64,000 bases of DNA, taken from positions 201,214,341 through 201,278,340 of the forward strand of contig NC_081408.1 of assembly GCF_030272615.1 (NCBI RefSeq), given 5' to 3'. Below the pieces are notes generated by a model. It made no database searches, was not told the DNA's origin, and saw nothing but the letters and a program-made list of their open reading frames with translations. The stretch comes from Cryptomeria japonica. Taxonomy: Eukaryota; Streptophyta; Pinopsida; Cupressales; Cupressaceae. A program made the translations under genes and the position numbers. Shown one piece after another: positions 22,594 to 32,935 of this stretch; position 1 is the first letter of the stretch, and every line of letters begins with the position of its first letter.

Positions 22594-25500
22594 TCAACCT
22601 TGTAGTTGGGTAGTTATTATCTGAAGAATATCTCCCAAAATTAAGTTTATACCATCCATAAACTTCTTGCTCTGCTTTATTGCTATCTCAGTTCTATGTA
22701 CTGTACTGGTGAGATGCTGCAAGTGCTCTGCCGGTGTTTTGCTACCCTGTGTTAGTGCCTCTGAGATTTCCTTACGCAGAGATGCTAAACAGTCCAATCT
22801 TGGACGTAGTTTAGATCTCAAAAAAATTTCCTTGTTTATTATTTTCTCTTTTTCTCTTTCTAATTTGAGCAATTCTTCCTCAAAATTTGTTATCTTTTCC
22901 TCAAAAACTGATAATGTGTTGGGTGAGTTAACAAAATTATCAGCAAGTTTATTGATCTCTTCCTGTACCTTGCTCATCTTTTTGTCTACATCCATGGTCA
23001 AAAAGTTTATCTTCCAGGTGTCTTTATATAGAGTTTTGTACTCTTTCAATAAATTGCACAGTTCTGGTAGAAGTGTGTCAAATTCCCTGTTACACTTCTT
23101 TATTCCTTCCTCAAAGAATTTTTGTTTCTCTTTTTCTACACTTTCCTTTACAATTTCTATCTTTGTTTGCTCAAAATTTCTAGAAATATATTTACAAAGT
23201 GTATCCAACTAGCCTAAAGAATCTTTGTTGGCTATATTACAATTTGGAGCTATTAATTTCAAAACTGGAATTGAATCATCTATTGCTTTATAGGCTTGTG
23301 AGCTATAATCAGTTATTTTCTTGATAGATTCGAGCAATACCTTTGTTACATTTGATGGTGACCCAGTAAACTGAGTGCTGGTGGAAGGGACCATGTAGGT
23401 ATTGACCTCTGGTAGGTTTGTTTGTGTCTCCATCTCTTTAAGTACAATTTTTCCTGATTTTTTCTTACCGGTGGCATCTGTTCTGGAGCCTTTAGCTCTA
23501 TTGGTTGCTCTGTTTGTGTTCCAGATTCCATCTTTTTCTCTGAATCTGCTACCGGTTGCTCTTGGTTTCCTATTGCCAGATGCTCTTTATTATCAAATTT
23601 ATTTGTGGTATCCTTATCTACCACTATGTTGATTTTTTGAGTATCAACATTCACAGTATATAGGACTTTAGGATTAGGATTGTTATCCTCTGTGTCCATG
23701 CTCTCAACTGCTAGTTGATCTTCTGCAGTTGATTTTACTGATGGAGTATTTAAAGGAGGTGGGGGTAAGTTGTCTCTAATCTTGATACTTGGCGATCCAC
23801 CAACTTTACCTTTCCCTTTGTCCTTTTGATATACTGGAATGGGCTTGGGATTCATATATTCTTCTTGTTTTTCTTTTTCAACCAAGAATCTATCCCAACC
23901 ATCTTTTGTTTCAGTTGAAACTTCAGTAACTCTACTTGCCATTAATGATATTTGCCAGTGTGCAGTGGAAAAGATTGTCTGGTTGGCCTGAGCTATCAAA
24001 TCATCAATTTCCTTAGGTGAGTTGACCAGGTATACTGCAAGTAATTTTTCTATTTTAATTTTCTTATCCAACTCAATTATTCCTTGCCTTCTGGCCTCAA
24101 GTCTTTTATATAATTCATCAGGAATTTCATTTAGGACTTGCATCAAAAACTTTTTATACATGTCCATGTGTAGTATAACACTTTCCTCAACTTGTCCTTT
24201 CTCATCTTCTGATAGGGTGTCATAGATTTTCCCTATGTTTTTCAATTTACCTTCCTCTATGATTTCATTCAGTAATATGTCAAAAGGGGCCAAGTTAGTG
24301 TCTGTCTTCTTCTTCTTTTTGGGGGTCAGCTTTTTCTTAGGTGTGGCTTTCTTGACTGGAGACCTTACAACTTGTTGCTTCTGTCTTGTCCTTCTAGGTG
24401 AAGGAGTGGATACCAGTGAGGGGTCTCTTTTCCTAACAACTCTTTTGAAAGTTGCTGGCATATCTCCTTCTGAGGAGGTATCTACCAGTAATAGATGAGT
24501 TTTAGGCTATTGGGCTGCCAACTCTTCTTTTGTTATGCTGGTTTTCTTTAATACATCATCTTTTAAGGCTTTTGCTTGCCTGCTTCCTTTCCTCATAGAT
24601 GCCTCAACTTTCTTTACTTTCTTTTTAGATTGAATTTGACTTTCAATGTGCTCAGCACTACCAAATACTTCTTCCTTTGGTTCATTGGGGGCTTCCAAAA
24701 GTGCTTTGGCATAAGTTTCTACTATGTGGTCATCTGTTTCATACCCCATTTCCGTAACCCAGATTGTTCTTGGGATGACTGCTTCCATCCAGATCTCATC
24801 CTTTTTTATTAAAAAACATATGTCATCCTTGTATTTGTTGATGATTGCCTGTGATAGTCTGATCCTCTTATTCATTTTGACCTTTAGTGCTTGAAAATAC
24901 TCATGGATATTCTTTTCTTTGTTTTCACCCATGTTGTTGAATAAGTCAGACAATTGTTTTCCTACCGGTATGTCAAATCCAAAATCCTTGTTGCCTATAC
25001 CGGGAGCCTGTTTGGTTATATTTAACATTAAGCATACAAGCAAATTTCCAAATCTAAAGGTTCCTTTCTTATCCTTCTTGATTTTTGCTAAATTGTCAAT
25101 TAACTCATCTTTTAACCATTCACAGATATCAATTTTCACATTATTCTTAACCATGTCATAAGCACTCTTTATGCATAAACTGGAAACAGAGTTAAGCCTA
25201 TTTGCATGAGTTGCTTTGTGACCTAGAATCATGCTAATGAATCTCACATTTGTATCGGTCACATCATTAACCCTCAATGATCTTTTGTTGGATGTTGCAC
25301 CAGTTAATTTCATTACTAGGTCATTGGAGACCTTCTTGGTTTTGTCAGGTCTGGTACCGGTGGAAGGTAACCCTGTTATTGCTTTCACAGTTACCTTTGT
25401 AATTTTATGCACTGAGTCATGCTAAAAGAATGAGCCATGTACCCTGCTAAGAACTATCCTAACTACTTCCTTGGGAAATTCAGGAATGCAAAGGATTTTA

Positions 25501-25796
25501 GTGAATCCTGGGGTTTCAACAATTTTATGTTCAGGTTTCACATTTCTGGCATTGTCACATATAACAGATTTGTACATGTTTTTGATTTCTTCATCACCTA
25601 ATTCTTCTATGTTGCAATGAATATACATTCTAGGGTCTTCTGCATAAACAACACCCTTTGGAATTTGGGAAAAAGCACCTATGTTGTCATCTTTCTTAGC
25701 TACCTCGGGAACTAGCTCAAACACGGGCCTAGGTCATTTTATAACCTCGACTACTGTAGGGTTTGCTATGAATTCAGGTGCAGAGGAGGATGCCAT
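22594..25796 (-). pseudogene. Inner element ORF2, about 1,060 codons, unknown function
   Basis: The minus strand starts MASSSAPEFIANPTVVEVIK at 25796 and runs as one gene with several lesions: TGA near 25736, TAG at 25422-25424, TAG at 24507-24509, a frameshift near 23440 and TAG at 23209-23211. The pieces 25422-25724, 24507-25412 and 23346-24461 share one frame; 23209-23433 and 22594-23208 share another. The N-terminal 400 residues look globular, with a conserved-looking FRFGNLLVCLMLNITKQ. Next come a basic segment (KKATPKKKLTPKKKKK), an acidic/proline-rich linker and a long C-terminal coiled coil. It has no RT, integrase or protease motifs. I do not recognise the family. A related but more decayed copy is in the outer element, so the ORF was kept during element evolution. 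It could be a structural or nucleic-acid-binding protein; that is inference. Confidence 0.7.
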
Positions 25797-26141
25797 GATG
25801 ATAAATACCTTTTTCTGCCTTTGGATGGATTGATTGCTGAAGTGCTTTGCCTCTTTGCTCAGAATGCCTTAGCTCGGAAATCTTCGCGCTCTCTGAAGGT
25901 TTGAATTCACGGTGAAATGAAATGGAACCAAAAACCTTATTTTATAAAGTCTTTTCTGCCACCTACCACATTAATTGTTTGCCGACAATGTTTTAACTCA
26001 ACTTTATTTGCCGGTAATGAAGGATTTTCAACTTCTTTTCTCTAACCGAGGGAATAATAGCACATGTGTCATTAAATTGCCAAACCCTCAAGATAATTTT
26101 CTTCAATTTGATGAAGAACATCCTACCGGTGGAGCATTGCT

Positions 26142-27260
26142 CTATCCTACCGGTGGAGCATCATATTGTCCTGTCGGTGAAGCTTTTGTTGGTTCTACCG
26201 GTGGAGGAGTAACCCCAATATTTAGATCACCTTTTCTAATCGATTGCTTTGAAAAATCTTTCTTAACTTCTTCAACCTTTTCTTTACCTTTCAAGCTAGT
26301 ACTTTTGTTATCTACCGGTGTACCTTTACTTCTACAAAATTTAGCAATATGACCAATCTTGTTACATACATAACAAGTTACATTATTTTTCTGAATAGCT
26401 TTCCCATAACCTATGCCGGTTTGTGTTCTACATTTATTTGATAAATGACCAAATCTTCCACAAACATAACATCTTACATTCATTCTACAATTTTCAGAGT
26501 TATGACCAATTTTGTTGCATTTGGTGCATTGACCGGTGGGAGGATTGATGTTCTGATAATTCCTAGATCTACATTCATTTGCCCTATGACCATATTTATT
26601 ACAGTTAAAGCATTTTCCATTGAATTTGTAAGTATTAGAGGGTCTTACCAGTTTGCTTTGATCCTGGGTATTTGCAGTACTGGAGCTTTCTCCAACTTCA
26701 AATCCAACTCCATAAGTGTCACCTTTGGGTTTTTGATTCTTCAATAAGGTACCAAGTTCTTCTGAGCTTTTCTTGAATTTTTCTTTGTGTTGATTTGCAG
26801 TTTCCAATTCCCTTTCCAAGATCTCTTTTTGTCTCATTAGTTCATTCAGGTCATTTTGAGTATGCATCAGATCTGTCTTCAACATATCATTTTCATAGCT
26901 AAGTCTTGTGTTCTCATTTGCTACATCACTTAGTCTTCTGGTCAATTCTTCTTCATTCCTCTTTCTGTCCTCAATCTCTTTGCAAAATCTCATAGTCATA
27001 TCTTGCATTTCATTTTTTGTTGTCATGATCTCTTGTTTCAATTTTCTTATCATATCATTTAATGATTCCTTTTCATCATTTTCATTTTCCAATTTTTCAC
27101 AAAGTTCTCTTCTCTTGTTTCTTGTAACAATAATATTTTCTTGAAGTGCCTGAATAATGTCCTGAGCTACTTTTAGATCATCTTCTAATTTGATATTTTT
27201 CAACTTCTCTACATCATAGTTAGTAAGAGCTCCTTCAGGTTGCTTCATCAGATTTTCCAT
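26142..27260 (-). CDS. Inner element gag-like protein with four CCHC zinc knuckles
   Basis: Minus-strand frame of 373 codons from MENLMKQPEG at 27260. The frame is open 19 codons further up, to a GTG, but this ATG lies a normal distance after the primer site. Residues 20-200 are charged coiled coil. A linker KPKGDTYGVGFEVGESSS follows, a phrase type I associate with the C-terminal half of SIRE-type gag. Then come four knuckles of form CX2CX4HX4C: CFNCNKYGHRANEC, CTKCNKIGHNSENC, CYVCGRFGHLSNKC and CYVCNKIGHIAKFC. The usual N-terminal UBN2-type gag domain is absent, so it may coat RNA without assembling particles alone. The tail repeats Pro-Val/Thr-Gly. It is the only long intact reading frame in this element. 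Confidence 0.8.
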   Translation of the reverse strand: MENLMKQPEGALTNYDVEKLKNIKLEDDLKVAQDIIQALQENIIVTRNKRRELCEKLENENDEKESLNDMIRKLKQEIMTTKNEMQDMTMRFCKEIEDRKRNEEELTRRLSDVANENTRLSYENDMLKTDLMHTQNDLNELMRQKEILERELETANQHKEKFKKSSEELGTLLKNQKPKGDTYGVGFEVGESSSTANTQDQSKLVRPSNTYKFNGKCFNCNKYGHRANECRSRNYQNINPPTGQCTKCNKIGHNSENCRMNVRCYVCGRFGHLSNKCRTQTGIGYGKAIQKNNVTCYVCNKIGHIAKFCRSKGTPVDNKSTSLKGKEKVEEVKKDFSKQSIRKGDLNIGVTPPPVEPTKASPTGQYDAPPVG

Positions 27261-27317
27261 CTTTACCGGTGTCAAGATCTTGCTCAAGCTATTAGGCTTT
27301 TGAAAATAGAGGACCAC

Positions 27318-27329
27318 GCTCTGATACCA
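27318..27329 (-). other. Inner element primer binding site, initiator tRNA-Met type
   Basis: The minus strand reads TGGTATCAGAGC two bases inside the LTR, the standard complement to the 3' part of plant initiator tRNA-Met used by most copia elements. Confidence 0.9.
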
Positions 27330-27331
27330 AT

Positions 27332-28171
27332 TGTTAGGGTTCCCACAGATACTGAGAGGGGGGGGTAAATCAGTATCTGACTAGTTATGAAATATTGTTA
27401 AAACTGAATATGCAGAATATAAAGTAACAGTATACCGGTATGAAAGAATTAATGCAAATAATAAAATCAAAAGCATCCACATGAAAAGAACACCATAACA
27501 CAAGATGTTTTATGAGGAAACCCAGTGTGGGAAAAACCTTAGTGGGATTTGTGACCCACAATATTCACTTACTGGTCAATAAGAGAATATTACTTACAAT
27601 AGGGGCCTGTACATGCAGGAAGGCCAACTGCCTAGAGCTCACTGCTCAACAAGAAGTCACACTGACTTACAATGAGGATTTACACAAATCCAATATTTTG
27701 TACTACTTTACAATAGCATCTTCAATGCCAGATTCAGTATCGGTTCTTGCTCTATTCTTTACATATACCCTTGACCTATAATTTGCACATTAGGTCTGCC
27801 TTATAATTTATTTATTGCATTCTATCCATGTTCTACAAATGCCTACAATGATCTCTTTTATATACAAGAGTCATTTTACAATTTGCCAAGTCGGCTTACA
27901 ATGATAAACAAAATATTACATATCAAAAATCTTGTCGGCCTCAGTGCCGGTATACATATTTCCTTCTCTATCGGTGTACATCTTCTGTGCTGGTGTACAT
28001 CTTCTGTGCCAGTCCTGGTGTAGATTGATTTTGTTGATGCCGGAGCACTGTTGTTTGAGTAATGCTTTGCCGGTATAATGTCTTGCTGGTGCCATAGGAT
28101 TGCAAGGTTGCCATCAATGACAAAACCTTCAATCACACACAATGTCTCATTGGAGTGTCCATATGCCAACA
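27332..28171 (-). repeat. Inner element 5' LTR (840 bp)
   Basis: Plus-strand ends are TGTTAGGGTTCCC and CATATGCCAACA. Frames that run across it on either strand are not genes; they are duplicated in the partner LTR. Confidence 0.9.
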
Positions 28172-28394
28172 GATCTTTGATAGTCTCATTTGCTTGTTTC
28201 AACCTATTTTTAACCTCCTTATGTCTCAACTTGCACTTCTAGATTTTCTCTTTCAGTTTCTACACACATTCATTTGCTATCTTCACATTTTCCTTCAACT
28301 CTTCATTCTCTGATTCAATGGTTTCCAAATCTTCAAGAGTTTTCTTCAAATCTTTATCCATCTTAAAATCTTCTACTAAACATATAGATGCCAT
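28172..28394 (-). pseudogene. Outer element gag, N-terminal part
   Basis: Minus-strand ATG at 28394, about 50 bases after the primer site: MASICLVEDFKMDKDLKKTL, then a Glu/Lys-rich coil with two in-frame stops, ending where the inner element inserted (duplicated GATCT). The other half continues at 21570 and below. Like the inner gag, it starts directly with coiled coil and lacks a UBN2-type domain. Confidence 0.65.
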
Positions 28395-28447
28395 GAATTA
28401 ACCAATACTCTCTCAATTAGTTAAGCTTTCCAAACAAGGGAAAAAAT

Positions 28448-28458
28448 CTCTGATACCA
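28448..28458 (-). other. Outer element primer binding site
   Basis: The minus strand reads TGGTATCAGAG, two bases from the LTR edge at 28461, matching initiator tRNA-Met priming. Confidence 0.85.
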
Positions 28459-28460
28459 AT

Positions 28461-29706
28461 TATTGATTAGGTTGAAAGCACTAGAATACTAAGAGGGGGG
28501 GGTGAATTAGTATTCCTACAGATTCAAAAACAATAAACTCTACACCAATTATAACTATTATCAAACATACTTGACTAATATAAAGTAGTTAATGTAGAAT
28601 ATACATGAGGAACACAACCACAAGATAAACACTGGATTTTATACATGGAAAACCCAAATGGGAAAAACCACGGAGGGTGTCAACTATCAGGAGAATATAA
28701 CTAGTTATTGTTGGATTTTATGAAGGGATGGCTAACTACTCGATTACAAAAATGGCTCACTACCAGAATGGTCATTGCGGATATACAAAATATGGCTAAC
28801 TATCGAAATGCTTACTACAACTGGATGAGTTGAATTGAAAAGGTTTGCATCTCCAAATGCATGGGATCAATTCCAAGTTTAAACTTGTATTATAAATCTC
28901 AAACTCAATAGTAGATTTGGTTAGAGATCTCTGTACAACTATCTTGTAGGAGGTTGAGTAAAGGACTACTACACTAATGTAACACTGATTGCGATTACTA
29001 TCCACAACTCACATTTCATACAATCTGCAATCTTCACTACCATCTATCTTTAAAACATCACTCACCTTCACATTCACACTCACTTGTTTGATCTCACTCA
29101 CCACTACATATGTATATGTATATATATGTTGGAGGGTATAGATACAAAATAGTGTGTCGGCCAAGCCTAACACATTACCAATATGCTCATGCCAGCCTCC
29201 ACAATATTTCTACACACTTAATTTTCATACTCTGATTATCAATGCATATACCAAGATTACTAGAAAGTGGCAGGGTCATTCAGACCCAAGCATAATGACC
29301 CATTATCACAAGATCAAGCCCAATATGTCCAAAAAGTAGACTCCACATGAACCAAGGAAACCACAACACAAAACTTGAAGAGATACATCTAATAACTACC
29401 AACAGTGATAACATCGAGACACATAACTATTATGGAGATCAATCAGATCTCCTAACACTAGAAAATCGCGATCAATGAGAACTCAATGAAACCACAAAAA
29501 TCATCATCTAGGGTTGTCTATGCTGCATAATAACTTTTGACCGAAACCGCAACATCTAAACTGCACATACATACTACATACATCTATAACATCCATAATA
29601 TATGGACTAATATCTAGGCCTCAAAACACAAGTTGGTCCAAAATTGGTTGACTGGTCTGATATCATTGACAACATCAATGATAATATTATTCACACATGT
29701 CTAATA
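28461..29706 (-). repeat. Outer element 5' LTR (1246 bp)
   Basis: Plus-strand ends are TATTGATTAGG and TGTCTAATA. Both differ from the canonical TG and CA of the partner LTR by single transitions, as expected for old methylated DNA. The AAGGT duplication follows directly. Confidence 0.88.
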
Positions 29707-31189
29707 AAGGTATGAGTAACCAAAATGACAATGTGTCAAGCACGTGGTCAAAAAGTTCAAGTGCAAACATATGCCTTATGACACCATGATATGGAAGACC
29801 ATGATTCCTTTGTTGAAATATGATGTAAAAGCCATGATAAATGCAAAAAATGATAACAAACACAAGCAATAAGAGAGCATAGAAAAAAAACCAAGAGAAA
29901 ACCAACGTTTTTTTCCTACTCAAGCTAAAAACCAATTGATTGATTAATTGACTGATTGATTGATTGATAAATAGGATAAAAAAGTTGATGATAAGAATAG
30001 TGCATACCCCAAGGACTCAGAAGGATACATCCCATGATTATGATTTGATTAATTATTGAATAATGGATTATCATCTGATTTGGATCAAGATGATGGATAG
30101 ATTAAGGATGATGGGATAGATTGAAAGATTGGATTGCATGGATTAATATAGATTGCACTTGATTGGACTGATTTGGGATTTTTGGATTATAGGGATGAAA
30201 GGAGGATAAATGGGTTGGATAGGATGGGAGAAGGATAAATGGATTGGATAAGATGGGAGGCGGATAAATAAATTGGATAGAATGGTGGTTAATGGAGAAT
30301 GAAAGGATTGGATAAATAGAAAAGGAGGATAAATGAATTGGATAGGAGAGGAGAAGGATAAATGGAGTGGATAGAATGCAAAGAGGTTACATGGATTTGA
30401 TATGATAGGAGAAGTAGAAATGGATTCAATAGGATGGGACTGAATGGTGGATAAATGGATTAGATAGGAAAATGAATGGGAACCAATGAAAATCAAGAAC
30501 AAATGATTGATAAAAGGATGGAATAGATGGACTGATTTCTTGGATAGGAGATGGATGGATTAAGTGAATGGATAGGAATACAAGATGGATGACTAACGGA
30601 TGGAGGGTAGGATGATGGAGACTAAACAACTATGTTGCAAAGGAATGAAATGCCCCATACTAGAGGTAGTGGTAATAATTATGGAAGGATGACAGATAAA
30701 AATGGATGAGATGGAGGAGGAATCAAAGCTTGTATTTTTTAAAGAATGCATGGATATCGTTTGGCCTCTATCTTAATCGAGACCATATGTAGAAGTGGAG
30801 GATGGATTTTTATAAGACAAGGGATATGAGATGGAGAATATGGATAGGACTGTCAAGATGAAAGATGGGCAAAAAAGATGGACTTAGATAGGATGATGGA
30901 TAAAGGATAAGGGATGGATGGATTGGATAGTCAAGATCAATGATGGAAAATGAGGATGGACTTGGATAGGATTATAGATGAAGGATAAGGGATATGGATA
31001 ATGTGGATGGCATGATGGCATGGGTGAATCTTTCCACTAAGTGTAGAGTGCACAGGGATGAGAGGATTACATATGACACTTGTTTACCAAGTTTTCATCA
31101 TGGTACTTAACCAAGGTGCCACAAGTAGTGGTTTCCACCATTCGATGGATTTTTTCTCTTTACTTTCCATTTTTTCTTTTTATTCTTTT
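29707..31189 (-). other. G internal 3' region, second piece
   Basis: No gene. The plus strand is a long field of imperfect GGATAAATGGATTGGATAG-type words (about 30140-30640 and 30840-31020); frames read from it are low-complexity. Near 31080-31150 the minus strand carries GATGAAAACTTGGTAAACAAG, also found just after integrase in B, C and D. B inserted at 31190, so the pol part of G is not in the window. Confidence 0.55.
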
Positions 31190-32231
31190 TGTAATACCCT
31201 AAATATGGTCATCTAAACCATGGTCCCCTAATCTTGACAACATCACCAAGGTCCTAACCAAAGGCAATTAAAATTAATCTTGAGCACACAATTAATTTCT
31301 TAAATCATCAATGTCACATGGAAAATTAATCACTCTGAATTAATTAAATATTTATTTAATTAATTGATTGTTTCAAGTAACTCATTTTTAGAACAATTAT
31401 CCTATTTATTTTATTAAATATCCTAGTATATTTAATTAAATAAATCAATTTAACATTAAATCATCAAAAAAATAATTAATTGGAAAAAATAATTAAAAAT
31501 TGAGAAAAGAAATCAAATGGAGATAATCTTGAAAATCAAATTAAAAAATGAAGAAAATCTCAGAAAAGCAATTAAAACAATTAAATCTCAAAATTGAATA
31601 AAATAGAGAATAAATCACTTTTTCTGATTTTATCTTAATTTTAGTTCAATTTCCTTTAAAACTGAGAAAAGCAACCAATCACATCAATTTACCTTGATTG
31701 TGGTTCTTAGAAAATCTTGATCACTCATCATTATTTGATCTCAGTCATTGATTTCTTTTTGAATTTTCTATAAATTCAGGCTCTCATCTCCTAATCAAGG
31801 ATCCTGGAGAATATATTGTTATCATGTTGTTTTTGCTCTAGGTTCACTAAGATTTCATATTGAGAATATTTGCATATTAGTTATTGCATATTTGTAAAAT
31901 CATTTAGATTAATATTCATTCATAGCTTAATCATGTTAGCCTAATATTCATTAATCTTGCATATCTTGCATTTATCTAGCTTAATCTTGCATCCATTTAG
32001 CTCAATTTTGTACTCATATAGATTAAATCCTTCATTTAGGTGTTGTCTAGTCACTGGTATTGCATATAGAAATCTGAGAGCAAGACAAAAATCACATCTA
32101 CTAGAAGGCAATAGGTCGCCTTATGATGGTTTATTATTCATTGTTGATTAATTTACTAACCATGCATCTAATGACATAATTGAAGTGTTGTGTATTCCAG
32201 ATATAGATATGATCCACTTTTCACACACACA
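31190..32231 (+). repeat. B 5' LTR (1042 bp)
   Basis: Starts TGTAATACCCTAAATATGG and ends CACTTTTCACACACACA. It is homologous to the A and D LTRs. A CTATAAATTCAGGCTC word near 31768 marks the probable promoter. The primer site follows four bases later, so this is a 5' LTR. Confidence 0.9.
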
Positions 32232-32235
32232 TTTT

Positions 32236-32252
32236 TGGTGCCCACCGTGGGC
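32236..32252 (+). other. B primer binding site
   Basis: TGGTGCCCACCGTGGGC starts four bases after the LTR. C has the close variant TGGCACCCACCATGGGGCC at the same place. I have not identified the tRNA with confidence. Confidence 0.75.
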
Positions 32253-32935
32253 ATGAAATTCAACCTTTCGGCCTCAAAATCATTTTTTCTATTTTTTAGG
32301 TTTCATTTGTACAAGCCTCTGTAAAAGGTCGTACGAATATTTACCCAACATCGTACGAGTTCTATCTTTTATCATCTAGTTCATCAAGAACACTCGTATG
32401 AGTTTCTACTCTGGAAATTTGATTTTGTGTTCTATCATCTGGGTCTGTGGGAATAATCATCCGGTTTGGTATATATTGTTGTACAAATTTGTGTTTTTCT
32501 CATTTCAGAATCAGTATACTTTTAGGTTTTTTCGTGAATTAAATTTGGATTTTACTGACGCTAACCCTGGTCTGTCTTTTGTCTACTTGAGATTTTCACA
32601 AACTAATTGGTTTCTTATAGAACACTTGTCAAATAATTTATCAATCAAACATACGCCCATCAAAGAATCAAAAGCAAAATGACTACTAATGTGATGTTCT
32701 TGTAGGTTGCTTAAGAAGAATTGGTTAAACATTGTGTATTCATTTAGTATTTTCTTAGGTACTTAAATTTCTATTTGGTTAATGAAAAATTTGTCTTTTG
32801 TGTTTGAAGAAAAATCTAAGAGGTAGGAGAGAATGCTCTTGTCTTTTACAAACAATCAGAAATCCAGACCCTTGAGGCTTTTTCTGAATTTGAGATTTGT
32901 GTACCTTTAGCGGGCCTGTCATAGTGGGAAAAAGT

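Larger units (their letters stand above)
21571..28171 (-). mobile_element. Inner pol-less Ty1/copia-type element with GATCT target duplication
   Basis: LTRs are at 21571-22393 and 27332-28171, and exact GATCT flanks both ends (21566-21570 and 28172-28176). The minus-strand order is 5' LTR, iMet-type primer site, gag (27260-26142), ORF2 (25796-22594), polypurine tract, 3' LTR. The 4.9 kb interior leaves no room for pol and shows no YVDD-type RT, DDE integrase or D(S/T)G protease. It is structurally complete but coding-defective, and it depended on enzymes supplied in trans. It inserted into the gag gene of the outer element. Confidence 0.92.
17287..29706 (-). mobile_element. Outer pol-less Ty1/copia-type element with AAGGT target duplication
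   Basis: LTRs at 17287-18532 and 28461-29706 are both 1246 bp. Exact AAGGT flanks both ends (17282-17286 and 29707-29711). A tRNA-iMet-type primer site lies beside the right LTR and a polypurine tract beside the left, so the element reads on the minus strand. Its interior holds a gag remnant and a second ORF but no protease, integrase or RT. It is split at 21571-28171 by a younger element of related organisation. LTR style (GAGGGGGGGTGAAT near one edge) resembles SIRE/Maximus-type LTRs as I know them. Confidence 0.9.

Noticed and set aside
22667-23212. 181-codon plus-strand frame opposite ORF2
   Set aside because: It is the mirror of the Lys/Glu-rich coiled coil of ORF2, which gives Phe/Leu/Ser-rich antisense text; no independent support.
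30143-30629. 119- and 67-codon minus-strand frames rich in Ser, Pro and His
   Set aside because: Read from the GGATAAATGGATTGG repeat field; composition follows the repeat.
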